64,000 bases of DNA from an uncultured Roseburia sp. (GTDB lineage Bacteria; Bacillota; Clostridia; Lachnospirales; Lachnospiraceae): assembly GCA_947644305.1 (NCBI GenBank), contig CANRYS010000014.1, positions 1-64,000 of the forward strand, in the 5' to 3' direction. Made by a program: the position numbers and the translations under genes. Below are positions 25,862 to 35,320 of the stretch, piece after piece; the stretch's first letter is position 1, and every line of letters starts with the position of its first letter. The notes under the pieces are model-generated. The model searched no databases. It saw only the letters and a program-made list of their open reading frames with translations, and was not told the origin of the DNA.

Positions 25862-26575
25862 TTATCGCAGAAGCACCAGTGGATTTATCGTCTCTCCCTT
25901 TTGCTTCACCTGATAATATAAATTTGCACCTTCCACGGAATAATACTTCGTAGGCTTAGCAATCTTGCCAATCACCTGTCCCTCACTCACTTCGTCTCCC
26001 TTGGATACGGTTACATCTTTCAACTGACCATAGATCACCTTAAAATCGTCGCCAATCGCCATCGTCACTGTCGTACCTGTCTCATCATTTTTCTCTATGC
26101 GTTTCACGATTCCAGCAGCACTTGCCTTTACATCTTCTCCCACTTTACTGCCAATTATTAACGCTGGATTGGTCTTAAACTGTGACAGGGTTGGAAAAAA
26201 TACAACCTTATCGGCACTGTACTCGATCAAAATATCTCCCTCCACAGGCCACAAAAGTCCTGTTTCCTGGTCAAAATGAAGCCGATCCTCAGCAGATACC
26301 TTTTTCATCGTTGTCTTTGCTTTTGGAGTTGGTGCCGGAGTTTTCTTTTTCACTTCAGATTTTACATTATCCGTCGTCGCTTCCTCAGTCTGTGGTTCCT
26401 GGGTCACTGCCGCCTCTGCCGGCGCCGTCGGCATAGGAGTTTCCTGAGCCACTGGTATGTTGCCCTGATCCTTTCCACTATCTGAAAAAACATTCATACA
26501 AATCGCACCAAAAGCCACCAGACATACGATTCCGCAGATCAGCGATATATAAAATCCTTTTTCTTTATAAAACAT
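25862..26575 (-). CDS. M23-like (LytM) envelope protein
   Basis: 237 residues with an N-terminal membrane anchor (about 10-30), a Pro/Thr/Glu-rich linker (about 38-90, with TPAPTPKAKT) and a C-terminal M23/LytM fold (about 105-237). The fold is recognised by WPVEGDILIEYSAD, ASAAGIVKRIEKNDETGTTVTM and YYSVEGANLYYQVKQKGETINPL. The zinc-ligand motifs HxxxD and HxH of active M23 enzymes are not evident: the positions read YSADKVVF and LYYQV. It may be a catalytically inactive, SpoIIQ-like scaffold or activator. TTGAGGTGATAAA precedes the ATG. Confidence 0.75.
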   Translation of the reverse strand: MFYKEKGFYISLICGIVCLVAFGAICMNVFSDSGKDQGNIPVAQETPMPTAPAEAAVTQEPQTEEATTDNVKSEVKKKTPAPTPKAKTTMKKVSAEDRLHFDQETGLLWPVEGDILIEYSADKVVFFPTLSQFKTNPALIIGSKVGEDVKASAAGIVKRIEKNDETGTTVTMAIGDDFKVIYGQLKDVTVSKGDEVSEGQVIGKIAKPTKYYSVEGANLYYQVKQKGETINPLVLLR

Positions 26576-26718
26576 TTTATCACCTCAATTCAAGTTTTAT
26601 CTATATTCTTGCCTGAATTCAGGTGATTATACAATTTATAAGTAAATTACGCCTGGTAAATATTTCTGAAAATTAGGACGAAGCACGGTTCAAATCCGCG
26701 CCAAAAGGCTAAGGCAGT

Positions 26719-27597
26719 TTAGTGCAGGATCTTTCCATTTGCCACCTGCATCAGATGTTTCCCATAGCTTGAATTCCCATAGGAATTTGCCTCCTCAATC
26801 AGTCTGTCTCTATCAATCCATCCATTTTTATAAGAAATTTCTTCTACTGCCGAAAGCATAATACCCTGTCTTTTTTCAATAACACGGACAAAATCACTGG
26901 CATCTGCCAAAGCGTCCATCGTGCCTGTATCCAGCCAAGCAAATCCACGTCCCAATGTAACCACATTCAATTTTTCTTCTTCCAGATACATGCGGTTCAA
27001 ATCTGTGATCTCCAATTCCCCCCGCGCTGACGGCTTTACTTTTTTAGCTAATTCCACAACCCGGTTGTCATAAAAATACAGACCGGTAATACAATAATTC
27101 GATTTTGGAACCTCGGGCTTTTCTTCTATGGATATCGCCTTTCCATTTTCATCAAACTCCACAATACCAAAGCGCTCCGGATCATCTACATAGTAGCCAA
27201 ATACCGTAGCTCCTTCCTGCCTCGCCGCTGCATTTCGCAGATGCTGCCCAAGCCCGCTTCCATAAAATATATTATCTCCTAACACCATGGCACAGGAATC
27301 TCCATCAATAAACTCCTCACCGATCAAAAAAGCCTGCGCCAGTCCATCCGGACTAGGCTGTACTTTGTATTCCAAATGCATTCCAAGACGAGAACCATCT
27401 CCGAGAAGGCGTTCAAAATTTGGCAGGTCCGTCGGCGTGGAAATGATCAGAATATCCCTGATACCTGCCAGCATTAATGTAGAGAGCGGATAATAGATCA
27501 TAGGTTTATCGTAAACTGGAAGAAGCTGCTTGGAAGTCACTTTCGTCAAAGGATACAATCTTGTCCCTGATCCTCCTGCTAATATAATGCCCTTCAT
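26719..27597 (-). CDS. rfbA: Glucose-1-phosphate thymidylyltransferase
   Basis: A 292-residue nucleotidyltransferase that makes dTDP-glucose, the first step to dTDP-rhamnose and related sugars. N-terminal [26 protein letters not shown], then the [11 protein letters not shown] and [20 protein letters not shown] segments, are diagnostic of RfbA/RmlA. The length is standard. The rest of the dTDP-rhamnose pathway (rfbB, C, D) is not in the window. It lies next to surface-glycan genes but on the opposite strand to the polymerase and sugar transferase. Confidence 0.93.
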   Translation of the reverse strand: MKGIILAGGSGTRLYPLTKVTSKQLLPVYDKPMIYYPLSTLMLAGIRDILIISTPTDLPNFERLLGDGSRLGMHLEYKVQPSPDGLAQAFLIGEEFIDGDSCAMVLGDNIFYGSGLGQHLRNAAARQEGATVFGYYVDDPERFGIVEFDENGKAISIEEKPEVPKSNYCITGLYFYDNRVVELAKKVKPSARGELEITDLNRMYLEEEKLNVVTLGRGFAWLDTGTMDALADASDFVRVIEKRQGIMLSAVEEISYKNGWIDRDRLIEEANSYGNSSYGKHLMQVANGKILH

Positions 27598-27626
27598 CTT
27601 GTCCCTCTTTTCTTTATTTTTTTATA

Positions 27627-27660
27627 GAACTGCCACAGGCAATATTGCCTGTGGCAGTTC
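27627..27660. terminator. Perfect palindrome, probable terminator
   Basis: A 17-bp perfect inverted repeat (GAACTGCCACAGGCAAT and its complement) lies 43 nt downstream of the third GH10 gene and just upstream of rfbA. On the minus strand it is followed by a TATAAAAAAA tract rather than T, so termination strength is uncertain. Confidence 0.6.
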
Positions 27661-27702
27661 TGAGTATCCGAATATATATCATATCCAAATTTGAAAAAAC
27701 TA

Positions 27703-30099
27703 TTACTCTAACACTGGCTGCATGGTACCATTGTTGATGTCAATCGCCATCTGCATAAGTTTTTTATAGTATTCTGCCTGAGCTGCATTTCTGGATTCAT
27801 CGTAGTTCTTAACAGTCAACTCGGTAAACTGAACCTGAAGTCCTAAATCAGCGAACTTAAATACAGCATTCGGGATACTATCAGCAGTTGCCTTTTCCGT
27901 TGGAAGAAGAAGATCGTCTCTAAACTCACTTGTACTGCTTCCAAGATAACACTGCATACCTACACCATCGATCAAATCGCCTTTTCCTCTTTCGTTTCCG
28001 AAAGCTTTGATGCTCTCAGCCAATGCACATATCGCATCACGCTTATTTCTCTGGAAACAGCCAAAGTCATTATAGAAAAGTTTAATGTTAATGTCTTTAT
28101 TTGGATACAGCGCTTTCAGTTCATCCACAGCTTCTCTTGCATAGAGGAAGGAATATTCTACATAATCACGTCCAATCGTATCATAGAAGAGGTTATTATT
28201 GATCTGAATCTTACGCTCGTCACCCTTCTCATACTGACCATTTCCTGTATCAATCGCTTCGTTTACAACATCCCATGTGTGGATTGTTCCAGGATATTTC
28301 TCTTCGAAATACATAATTGCCTGTTTGATGATACTTCTCAAACGCTCCAGCATAACTTCCTTACTTGCCAGTGGTTTTGTAGTATCATAGTCTTCATGGA
28401 AGAAGAATTTACAGTTTGTATCCATATTCGAATCGCATACGATTGTATGTCCGCGAACGCCAATACCATTCTCATACGCCCACTTAACCATATTCTCTCC
28501 ACTGAAATCTTTTCTGAGAACAGGCATACCGTCACCATTTGCATTTGCAACCGTAGCATCCTGATCAAGAAGCCCATACAATTTCAAGTCGTTGTCAATA
28601 GTCATACTTGAGAAATGTCTGTTAAGTACAGCCTTATAGCTCTCATCTTTGAAGTTTGTATTTGAAATTACACCACCGATGGTAAATCCAAATTTGTCTT
28701 CTGTATTCTCATAAAGCGGAGAATATTTCAAAGTCTCTGCGGAAGCATCCTGTTTGTCAGAAGCAATCTCTGTAACCTTTACATCCTTGATATAGAAATC
28801 ATCATGAGTTGTAGTATTTCCGTACCAGTTCATACATACATAGATCTTCGCCGCATTCACTCCGTTAATAGAGTAGTTTGCTGCAAGGGTCTTCCAAGAA
28901 CCAGAAGTCACTCTCTCCTGAACAAGCATCGGTCTGTCGTTAGCCTCTTCACCATTTTCATCTACAAACAGAATCTGTCCGTAGAAAGCACTACCGTTAT
29001 GTTTAGGGTTCGTATGTCTTACATCGATAGAAATTCGATAATCTTTGGAAGGATCTACTAAGTAATCTGTGATTTCAATCTGAATTCCATGCCAGTTATC
29101 TTTACGACCAGATACAAGTACCGCTGGTCCATTTCCACTGTCTGTCGGCTCCAGAGTGCCCGCATCAACAACAGTTACCTTCTGATCTTTGTTCTCAGAA
29201 GTTGTTCTGGAATTGAAATCTACAGAGTGGTCAACCATATCAATATATTCTTTTGTATCCCAATTCAGCTTACCAGTGGACACGATTGATTTTACGCTCT
29301 TATCACTGCTCTCACCGATTGTATAAAGAGGCTCATCGGCAGCTTCATCCGCCATCAATTTCATCGAATTAAGGCTCTGAGCTGTACTTGCTGTAAACAA
29401 TTCATGGAGAGTTTTAAAGTTATCTTTTGCGTCATACCATTTTGAAAACAGTCCTGAATAAGTTCCAAACTGAGTATAATCATATCCGGTTTCTAGATAT
29501 GGATTATCGCGAAGTCCCCAAATCGTAATATTACTGATCTTAGGATCTTCGATACTGCTCTTATGCTTAATTCGCTTTTCACCAGCGTTAGGAGCGGCTG
29601 TATACTCTGGTTTAGGTCCATTGTCATCGCCTGGCGTTGAAGTTGGATTTGGTGTTCCCGCAGGTGGGGTAGCTGGCGCAGTCGGAACTGCGGTCGGTGC
29701 GCTGGTCACATCAGGAGTACTCGTCACCTTTGGTGCTGCCTTCTTCACGGTAACCTGAACTTTAAGACTTGTGGCCTTTTTCTTCCCCTTCAAGGTAAGT
29801 TTCGCAGTAATTGTCGCCTTTCCTGCTTTTTTACCAGTGATAGTAAATGCTGTTTTCCCCTTTTTCTTGACGGTTGCAATCTTCGTCTTACTGGACTTAA
29901 CTGTAAGCTTTTTGACTGCCTTTGCCTTTACATTTTTAATCGTTACTTTCTTGGACTTTTTAACCTCTACTGTCGCTTTTTTCGTGCTAAGTGCTGGTTT
30001 TTTTGCGGCAGACGAATCTGGAGCCTGCACACCAGCCATAGTGATGGCCATAGCAGCGATCAGCGTTTTGGCTAATGCACCTTTTACATTTTTGTGCAT
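27703..30099 (-). CDS. Secreted GH10-like enzyme with circularly permuted catalytic domain
   Basis: 798 residues from the ATG at 30099 (AAAGGAGGTATTACTT upstream). Order: signal peptide (1-32), Lys-rich Ig-like module (about 34-120), Pro/Thr linker (about 122-168), a segment ISNITIWGLRDNP...LFSKWYDAKDNFKTLHELF (188-235) that is the last strand and helix of a GH10 barrel, a CBM22/CBM4_9-like beta domain (about 270-447), then GH10 strands 1-7 (about 466-798). Acid/base Glu614 (WDVVNE) and nucleophile Glu760 (FTELTV) are present. The protein stops where the eighth strand would follow, so that strand seems supplied from the N-terminal side. Canonical substrate residues differ (see findings). It should be extracellular and act on xylan or a related glycan. 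Confidence 0.85.
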   Translation of the reverse strand: MHKNVKGALAKTLIAAMAITMAGVQAPDSSAAKKPALSTKKATVEVKKSKKVTIKNVKAKAVKKLTVKSSKTKIATVKKKGKTAFTITGKKAGKATITAKLTLKGKKKATSLKVQVTVKKAAPKVTSTPDVTSAPTAVPTAPATPPAGTPNPTSTPGDDNGPKPEYTAAPNAGEKRIKHKSSIEDPKISNITIWGLRDNPYLETGYDYTQFGTYSGLFSKWYDAKDNFKTLHELFTASTAQSLNSMKLMADEAADEPLYTIGESSDKSVKSIVSTGKLNWDTKEYIDMVDHSVDFNSRTTSENKDQKVTVVDAGTLEPTDSGNGPAVLVSGRKDNWHGIQIEITDYLVDPSKDYRISIDVRHTNPKHNGSAFYGQILFVDENGEEANDRPMLVQERVTSGSWKTLAANYSINGVNAAKIYVCMNWYGNTTTHDDFYIKDVKVTEIASDKQDASAETLKYSPLYENTEDKFGFTIGGVISNTNFKDESYKAVLNRHFSSMTIDNDLKLYGLLDQDATVANANGDGMPVLRKDFSGENMVKWAYENGIGVRGHTIVCDSNMDTNCKFFFHEDYDTTKPLASKEVMLERLRSIIKQAIMYFEEKYPGTIHTWDVVNEAIDTGNGQYEKGDERKIQINNNLFYDTIGRDYVEYSFLYAREAVDELKALYPNKDINIKLFYNDFGCFQRNKRDAICALAESIKAFGNERGKGDLIDGVGMQCYLGSSTSEFRDDLLLPTEKATADSIPNAVFKFADLGLQVQFTELTVKNYDESRNAAQAEYYKKLMQMAIDINNGTMQPVLE

Positions 30100-30136
30100 A
30101 AGTAATACCTCCTTTTTTAATTTAGAACTATCTTTT

Positions 30137-30174
30137 AAAAAAAGGTGCATACGCATAGGAATGCACCTTTTTTT
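30137..30174. terminator. Terminator upstream of the permuted GH10 gene
   Basis: The stem AAAGGTGCAT/ATGCACCTTT is flanked by A- and T-runs on either side. It separates the gene at 30227-32074 from the GH10 gene and could work in both directions. Confidence 0.85.
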
Positions 30175-30226
30175 GTTTTTAATCAGGTAACGATTTACCC
30201 ATTATTTGATTGATTTACAAAGTAAC

Positions 30227-32074
30227 TTACTCTGTTGGCTCCTCTGTAGCATCTTTCTTTGCATTCAATACAACCTTATCGATTGTAATTACAAGGTCAC
30301 CATCTGTAAGAGCTACAGAATTCTGGAAGAGAAGTTTCAACATGTTGGAACCACTTACAAGAGTCTCAAGAGAACCTTCTGCAACAATTCCTTTACCTTC
30401 TGCAAGGCTGCTTCCCTTAATGTTGTGAACAGTAACAAGTCCTGTGTCAGAAGCATCCGTATTGACAAACTGCAATGTCAGGATTCCATCATCCTCTAAG
30501 GATTCACCCTTATAGGTAGCGCTACCGAACATCGTAATGTTCTCGTAGTTAGCAAGATCTACACCCTCAATCAGTTTTGTAATATCAATAGTTCCCTTTC
30601 CTTTACCCTGTGCGGTATCCTTAGCAATGGTAACTACATTATTCTCTATCAATTCTAATGTAATATCTTCGATGACAGGTTTCTCAGCAGTTACAGTAAT
30701 CTGCTTTGTAAATGTGACTTTCTTATCCTTCGTCGTAGTAATCTCTACGGACACAGTCTCTACACCAGCTGCTTTTGCAGTGATGGTTGCCAGCTTAGGA
30801 TCATCTGCATTTGCTTTGAGCTCAACTACATCCGTTCCACCTGTGCTCCACTTAGCTTCTTTGATATCACCAACGATAGAAGCATTCTTCACAACAGCCT
30901 CAGCAGTTGTCTCATCTCCTACTCCAATGGTTCCTCTGCCAAGTGCCACAAGTCCAGCTGGAGCGATACCTTCTGTAGCGTCAATCTTATCGGAAGGTTT
31001 ATCATTGCCATCTGTTACACCATTCTTGCTTAATACACGAATGTTACCAACTTTATATTCGGTATTTGCGCCCTTTACTCCATCCAGGATTGCAAAAATA
31101 CTAAAACGAATCTTGTTGTCTTTGAGCTCCATATCTTCAAGTATTGCTGTATCAATCTCAAGCTCCTGATCTTCCAGAAGACCGGCATTGCTGAAGCTGA
31201 TTGCATACTCATCAACGGCAATATTTTTAATATTTGTAAACTGATTTACAGGATCCCACTCATACAACAACTCTCCTGGGAATGCATCCAGTGAATTACT
31301 ATCTGTGCTTCCTGCAAGAAGATATACTTTCTTATCCTCCAAGTCTCCAGATACAGCGTCAAAATCAAATTTTACACTGTAAAGATCTTTTACTGTAGAT
31401 CCCTCAGGAAGAACAACATCAAAATAGGTGTATACATTACCATATTTTGCGTTCTCATTGAGGATCAGATCAGCTGTACCATTCTCATCCACATTGAAGT
31501 AAGTCAGCTTAGAAGCTGCGTTACCACCAAGCTGGATATTCTTAATCGGATTTACCTCCCATGCCGGTGTAGGCGTTGGGGTAGGTTTCTTTGTCTTGAC
31601 TGGTGTCTGTGTCGTCTGTGGTACATCTGTTGTAGACGGCGGTGTCACAACAGGTGCCGGTGTAGGCGCCACAGTAGGAACTGATGTAGGCGCTGTCGTC
31701 TTAGGTGTCGTAGCATTCTTAACTTTTACATTCAAAGTCAGCTTTGTAGCTTTCTTCTTTCCTTTTACTGTAACTTTAACTGTAACTTTAGCATTTCCAG
31801 CCTTTTTACCAGTTACATTAAAAGCTGTTTTTCCTTTTTTCTTTACAGTAGCAATCTTCTTGTTAGAAGTTGTTACTGCAAGTTTTTTAACCTGCTTTGC
31901 TTTAACGTTCTTAATAGTTACTTTTTTGCTCTTTCCCTTAACTACTGTTACGGACTTCGCGGAAAGCTTCGCCTTCTTAGCTGCGTCAGCTTCCGGTGCT
32001 GCAGTTCCTGCCAGAGCAACTGTCAGGGCAACAGCCATAACTTTAGCTAAAGTTCTTTTGAAATTTCTTTTCAA
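30227..32074 (-). CDS. Large secreted protein with Lys-rich module and beta domains
   Basis: 615 residues. Signal peptide (1-32), Lys-rich BIG2-like module (about 34-125), Pro/Thr linker (about 127-170), a beta-rich domain resembling a cohesin- or CBM-like fold (about 175-350), a second Ig-like BIG2 domain (about 365-460, ATITAKAAGVETVSVEI), and a C-terminal beta domain (about 470-605) that could be a carbohydrate-binding module. No catalytic motif is recognised. Its N-terminal module is nearly identical to that of the permuted GH10 next door, including the segment KKVTIKNVKAK, implying recent duplication. TTAGGAGGTAAGAG precedes the ATG. It is probably an accessory binding or scaffold protein. 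Confidence 0.7.
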   Translation of the reverse strand: MKRNFKRTLAKVMAVALTVALAGTAAPEADAAKKAKLSAKSVTVVKGKSKKVTIKNVKAKQVKKLAVTTSNKKIATVKKKGKTAFNVTGKKAGNAKVTVKVTVKGKKKATKLTLNVKVKNATTPKTTAPTSVPTVAPTPAPVVTPPSTTDVPQTTQTPVKTKKPTPTPTPAWEVNPIKNIQLGGNAASKLTYFNVDENGTADLILNENAKYGNVYTYFDVVLPEGSTVKDLYSVKFDFDAVSGDLEDKKVYLLAGSTDSNSLDAFPGELLYEWDPVNQFTNIKNIAVDEYAISFSNAGLLEDQELEIDTAILEDMELKDNKIRFSIFAILDGVKGANTEYKVGNIRVLSKNGVTDGNDKPSDKIDATEGIAPAGLVALGRGTIGVGDETTAEAVVKNASIVGDIKEAKWSTGGTDVVELKANADDPKLATITAKAAGVETVSVEITTTKDKKVTFTKQITVTAEKPVIEDITLELIENNVVTIAKDTAQGKGKGTIDITKLIEGVDLANYENITMFGSATYKGESLEDDGILTLQFVNTDASDTGLVTVHNIKGSSLAEGKGIVAEGSLETLVSGSNMLKLLFQNSVALTDGDLVITIDKVVLNAKKDATEEPTE

Positions 32075-32120
32075 AACTCTTACCTCCTAATTTTTATAGA
32101 ATTTATAAAATTCCTTAAAC

Positions 32121-32150
32121 AGCGGCCTTCCCTGGGGGAAGGCCCCCGCT
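32121..32150 (-). terminator. GC-rich hairpin, weak terminator
   Basis: The stem AGCGG(..)CCTTCC/GGAAGGCCGCT lies 31 nt downstream of the 993-codon frame's stop and 47 nt upstream of the next gene. Only GTTTAA follows it on the minus strand, so it may pause or process rather than stop transcription. Confidence 0.5.
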
Positions 32151-32181
32151 TAATACATGATTATTTAATAAATGATTGTTG

Positions 32182-35109
32182 TCACTCTATTGTGATATTA
32201 TCCAGTTGGAATGCAAAGGATGCCGTATCATCTTCAGGACCAAATCCCACTTCTGATATCTTTCCTGCACTAACTCGGATTCTTGCTCTGATCTGAACCC
32301 ATTCACTGTTTCCTGACAAATCTTGTTTTGTTGCCTGGTTCCAAATCAACTTTTCAACCTTATCATAATCTTCGTAATTCTCGTACTCTGCCTTCATATA
32401 GGTTTTCGGACTGAGTACTGTCACAGTACCAGAGTTTGCATCCTCGGCTCTTACCCATGCACTTACCATATACTGCTTCTCTTCTTCACCAGCACGGTTG
32501 TCGATCAGGATGGATGGTTTTTCTCCCTCAGCAACTTTCAGATAGTGTGTACCGTCTTTTGCATCGCCCTCTACTACTGTTGAATTTGCAGCTCCCAAAA
32601 GGGAAATGCTCTCACCTTCCATGGACTCTGCAAACTTTCCATCTGGCATTTCTGCAACAGGAAGTTTCGGCAGATCACCCTGTGGTTTTGGTGTCAGTCT
32701 GAGAGAGTAAACTAAGAACTCTCCTGGACCATTATCGTTGCAGGCATTTCCGATAGCAATATATTTAACTGCATTGAAGTTACCTGCTGTAGCTTCGGTA
32801 GATTTCAAAGTACTCAACAGTTCTGAGAAGGTCTCAATACCAGCGGTAACAAATTCACCCTTATCATTTCGATCCGGTGATGAACCATCATAGAATGGCT
32901 GGGTCGCTATCGCTGCATTCTTCCACCACTCAGCATCCGTTACTTTCTGCTGTTCCGGCAGATTCTTGTCATAGAAGTCCAGAGTGGTCTGGAAAGTGGA
33001 AAATCCTTTCAGTTCTGCCTTCTGGTACGCCGATAGATTCACTTCCTCCGGCAGTTTGAAATAAATTCTCTGGTTCTTATCTGTAAATGTAAACTTCCAG
33101 CACTCAGTACCCTCACTATCTGTGGTCTTCTCTGGCTTGAGATCTCCAGAAAGCTCAGGATCATACCAAGCGTCTAAATCTACATAATATGGCACTGTAG
33201 GAAGTACCAGCTTGCAGACTTTGATGGTCACACTCTTAGTCAGAGCTGGGTTTACCTTAGATGTAGCAGTAACCACAACCTCAACGGTCTCTGCACCTGC
33301 ATAGTCAAAGTCCTCAGGTACTGTTACTTTTCCTTCGCTACTTACTGTCACCTGTGCATTGTTTGTCGTCCAGGTAAGATCTTTCTGTGTTGTATCCTCT
33401 GGAGTAAAGTTCACATTAACATTCGTAGATCCGCCCGGATAAACAACATCGCCGCCCTCGCTCAAAGCAAGTTCAAATCCAGTGATCGGAACATCATCCG
33501 ATACAAGAGCCACATTGTCCATGTAATATACAAGGCTTACACCAGTGGAAGCATACAGCGTATCTCCCTCATAGGTACTACCCATAACCACATCAAACTT
33601 GGTCTGATTCAACAATGTATCGTCTGCTTCTTTAATACGTGTTGTATTGAAGATCAGGTTTCTGGTAGCAAAGCCAACCTTTCCCTGCGCCTCATTCATC
33701 TTAAATCCTTTTGTACAAGAGTTCTCGATGAAGTGGGTAGCTGTGTCTTCCATCTTCCACACGTTATCGTGATAAGTCGGAAGATACTTATGTACTTCCT
33801 TCGAAGCTTTATCATTATGAAGAGTGATTCCTACTTCTTTATCACTTCCCGTTGCCATGGAAATATTCTTTCCAAAACGGTATTCTGGATGACCTGCTAC
33901 ATGCGCTGAATCCGTCTCATTATTTGTGGTAGAGAAGAAATCTGTTGTCTTGATCGCCCCATACTGGTCAAAATAACAACGTATCTCTTTGTACTTAATA
34001 TCTGGTGCATTTCCAACCACACGCCAGTCTGCACGGATCGTGGTGTAATTACCCAGCGTCTTTCCTGCTGCGGAAACCCCTTCAGAGTCTTTCAAGTTAG
34101 CAGTATCTACACTGAATATAGGCGCAAAGTCAAATGCTTTCTCCGGTCCATCCATCTTGATCTCCAGACATTTGTTATCTGGATTCTCTGGATCCTGCAC
34201 CACTGTCATATGTCCAGAATTCTTTCCGGCAGATGTGTACTTCGTCCAAGTTGTTCCCACTGGATAACTTTCGAAGTCTTCAATCATTGTATACTTTCTG
34301 GTATCTGGAGGCGCTGTCGGTGCTGCTGTCTTGTCCGTAACAAATGGAACAACTTTCAGCTTCACACTGGCCTTCTTACCGCTTCCGTCCATAGCAGTTG
34401 CTGTGATCGTAGCTGTCCCCTCTTTTTTGGGGTTAATCTTTGTGCTAGAGCCAGCCCTGTACGCTTCTGGAATAAAAGCTACACTGGATTTGCTGGATTT
34501 CCAGTAAAACTTTTTATGGGTCGCCTTTTTCGGAGAAGCTGAAGCCTTGAGAGTCAGTTCTCTTCCCCTCATAACCGTATATGTACCCTTTGACATCTTC
34601 AACGTCTCTTTATATTTTGGATACACCTTCTGCTTCTGTCCGTTTACTACCTTAAGTACCCAGTTCGCACTGCTCCATGAACAAACAGCTTTGGAATCGA
34701 TAGATACTTTCTTTACCGGCGTTCCAATCTTAACCTTGATCGTTGCTTTTTTCTTTTTATTCTGCTTGGATGTTACTGTGATTTTCGCAGAACCTTTGCT
34801 CTTGCGAGCTTTTACAACACCCTTTGAGCTGACACTTACAACGGATTTTTTACTTGACTTGTAAGATACTTTTTTGCTCGCTTTTTTAGGGGTCACAGAA
34901 ACATTCAATTTTTTCTTCTGTCCCTTTTTCAATACAAGTATGCCAGAACCGCCCACTTTGACTCCGATAGAAACTTTTTTAACTTTCTTAGTCGCTGCCT
35001 GAGAGTCAACGGATGAAACAGCCAAAGATGTCAGCACCATGGCAAACGCCAGTAAAAATGTGACAATCCTTCTGAGACACTTGTGTGACTGTGTACCGAT
35101 TTGTCTCAT
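32182..35109 (-). CDS. Very large secreted multidomain surface protein
   Basis: 975 residues from the ATG at 35109, preceded by TTAGGAGGTATTTCG. A longer frame to 35163 lacks a ribosome binding site. Signal peptide (about 1-38), then two or three BIG2-type Lys-rich modules (about 40-265, with KKVSYKSSKKSVVSVSSKG and a second VSIDSKAV... repeat). A large beta domain (about 275-520) resembles a glycan-binding or concanavalin-like fold. Another BIG2 domain (about 525-625, TWTTNNAQVTVSSEGKVTV) and two C-terminal CBM-like domains (about 630-800 and 805-975) complete it. No active site is recognised. The domain set suggests polysaccharide binding beside the xylanases. Function is inferred. Confidence 0.68.
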   Translation of the reverse strand: MRQIGTQSHKCLRRIVTFLLAFAMVLTSLAVSSVDSQAATKKVKKVSIGVKVGGSGILVLKKGQKKKLNVSVTPKKASKKVSYKSSKKSVVSVSSKGVVKARKSKGSAKITVTSKQNKKKKATIKVKIGTPVKKVSIDSKAVCSWSSANWVLKVVNGQKQKVYPKYKETLKMSKGTYTVMRGRELTLKASASPKKATHKKFYWKSSKSSVAFIPEAYRAGSSTKINPKKEGTATITATAMDGSGKKASVKLKVVPFVTDKTAAPTAPPDTRKYTMIEDFESYPVGTTWTKYTSAGKNSGHMTVVQDPENPDNKCLEIKMDGPEKAFDFAPIFSVDTANLKDSEGVSAAGKTLGNYTTIRADWRVVGNAPDIKYKEIRCYFDQYGAIKTTDFFSTTNNETDSAHVAGHPEYRFGKNISMATGSDKEVGITLHNDKASKEVHKYLPTYHDNVWKMEDTATHFIENSCTKGFKMNEAQGKVGFATRNLIFNTTRIKEADDTLLNQTKFDVVMGSTYEGDTLYASTGVSLVYYMDNVALVSDDVPITGFELALSEGGDVVYPGGSTNVNVNFTPEDTTQKDLTWTTNNAQVTVSSEGKVTVPEDFDYAGAETVEVVVTATSKVNPALTKSVTIKVCKLVLPTVPYYVDLDAWYDPELSGDLKPEKTTDSEGTECWKFTFTDKNQRIYFKLPEEVNLSAYQKAELKGFSTFQTTLDFYDKNLPEQQKVTDAEWWKNAAIATQPFYDGSSPDRNDKGEFVTAGIETFSELLSTLKSTEATAGNFNAVKYIAIGNACNDNGPGEFLVYSLRLTPKPQGDLPKLPVAEMPDGKFAESMEGESISLLGAANSTVVEGDAKDGTHYLKVAEGEKPSILIDNRAGEEEKQYMVSAWVRAEDANSGTVTVLSPKTYMKAEYENYEDYDKVEKLIWNQATKQDLSGNSEWVQIRARIRVSAGKISEVGFGPEDDTASFAFQLDNITIE

Positions 35110-35320
35110 CGAAATACCTCCTAAATTGTTTTTCTTATCGCGGAAAAACTCCATTTCTTCCACAATGAAATTATCATCATTATATCACCACTCTGTCCAA
35201 TATGCAAGGCTATTTTTCATTTTAGAGCCCTCTCACATCCCCCCTTGTTTTAACATTATTTACAATTTATTCACATTTTGTTTCTTTTTTGAATTGACTT
35301 CTTTGGTTGTTTCAATATAA

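Noticed and set aside
26675-26710. A tRNA T-arm-like string (GGTTCAAATCC) between the M23 and rfbA genes.
   Set aside because: The T-stem has a mismatch and there is no matching acceptor, anticodon or D arm upstream, so no tRNA can be folded. It could be a tRNA remnant but this is not supported.
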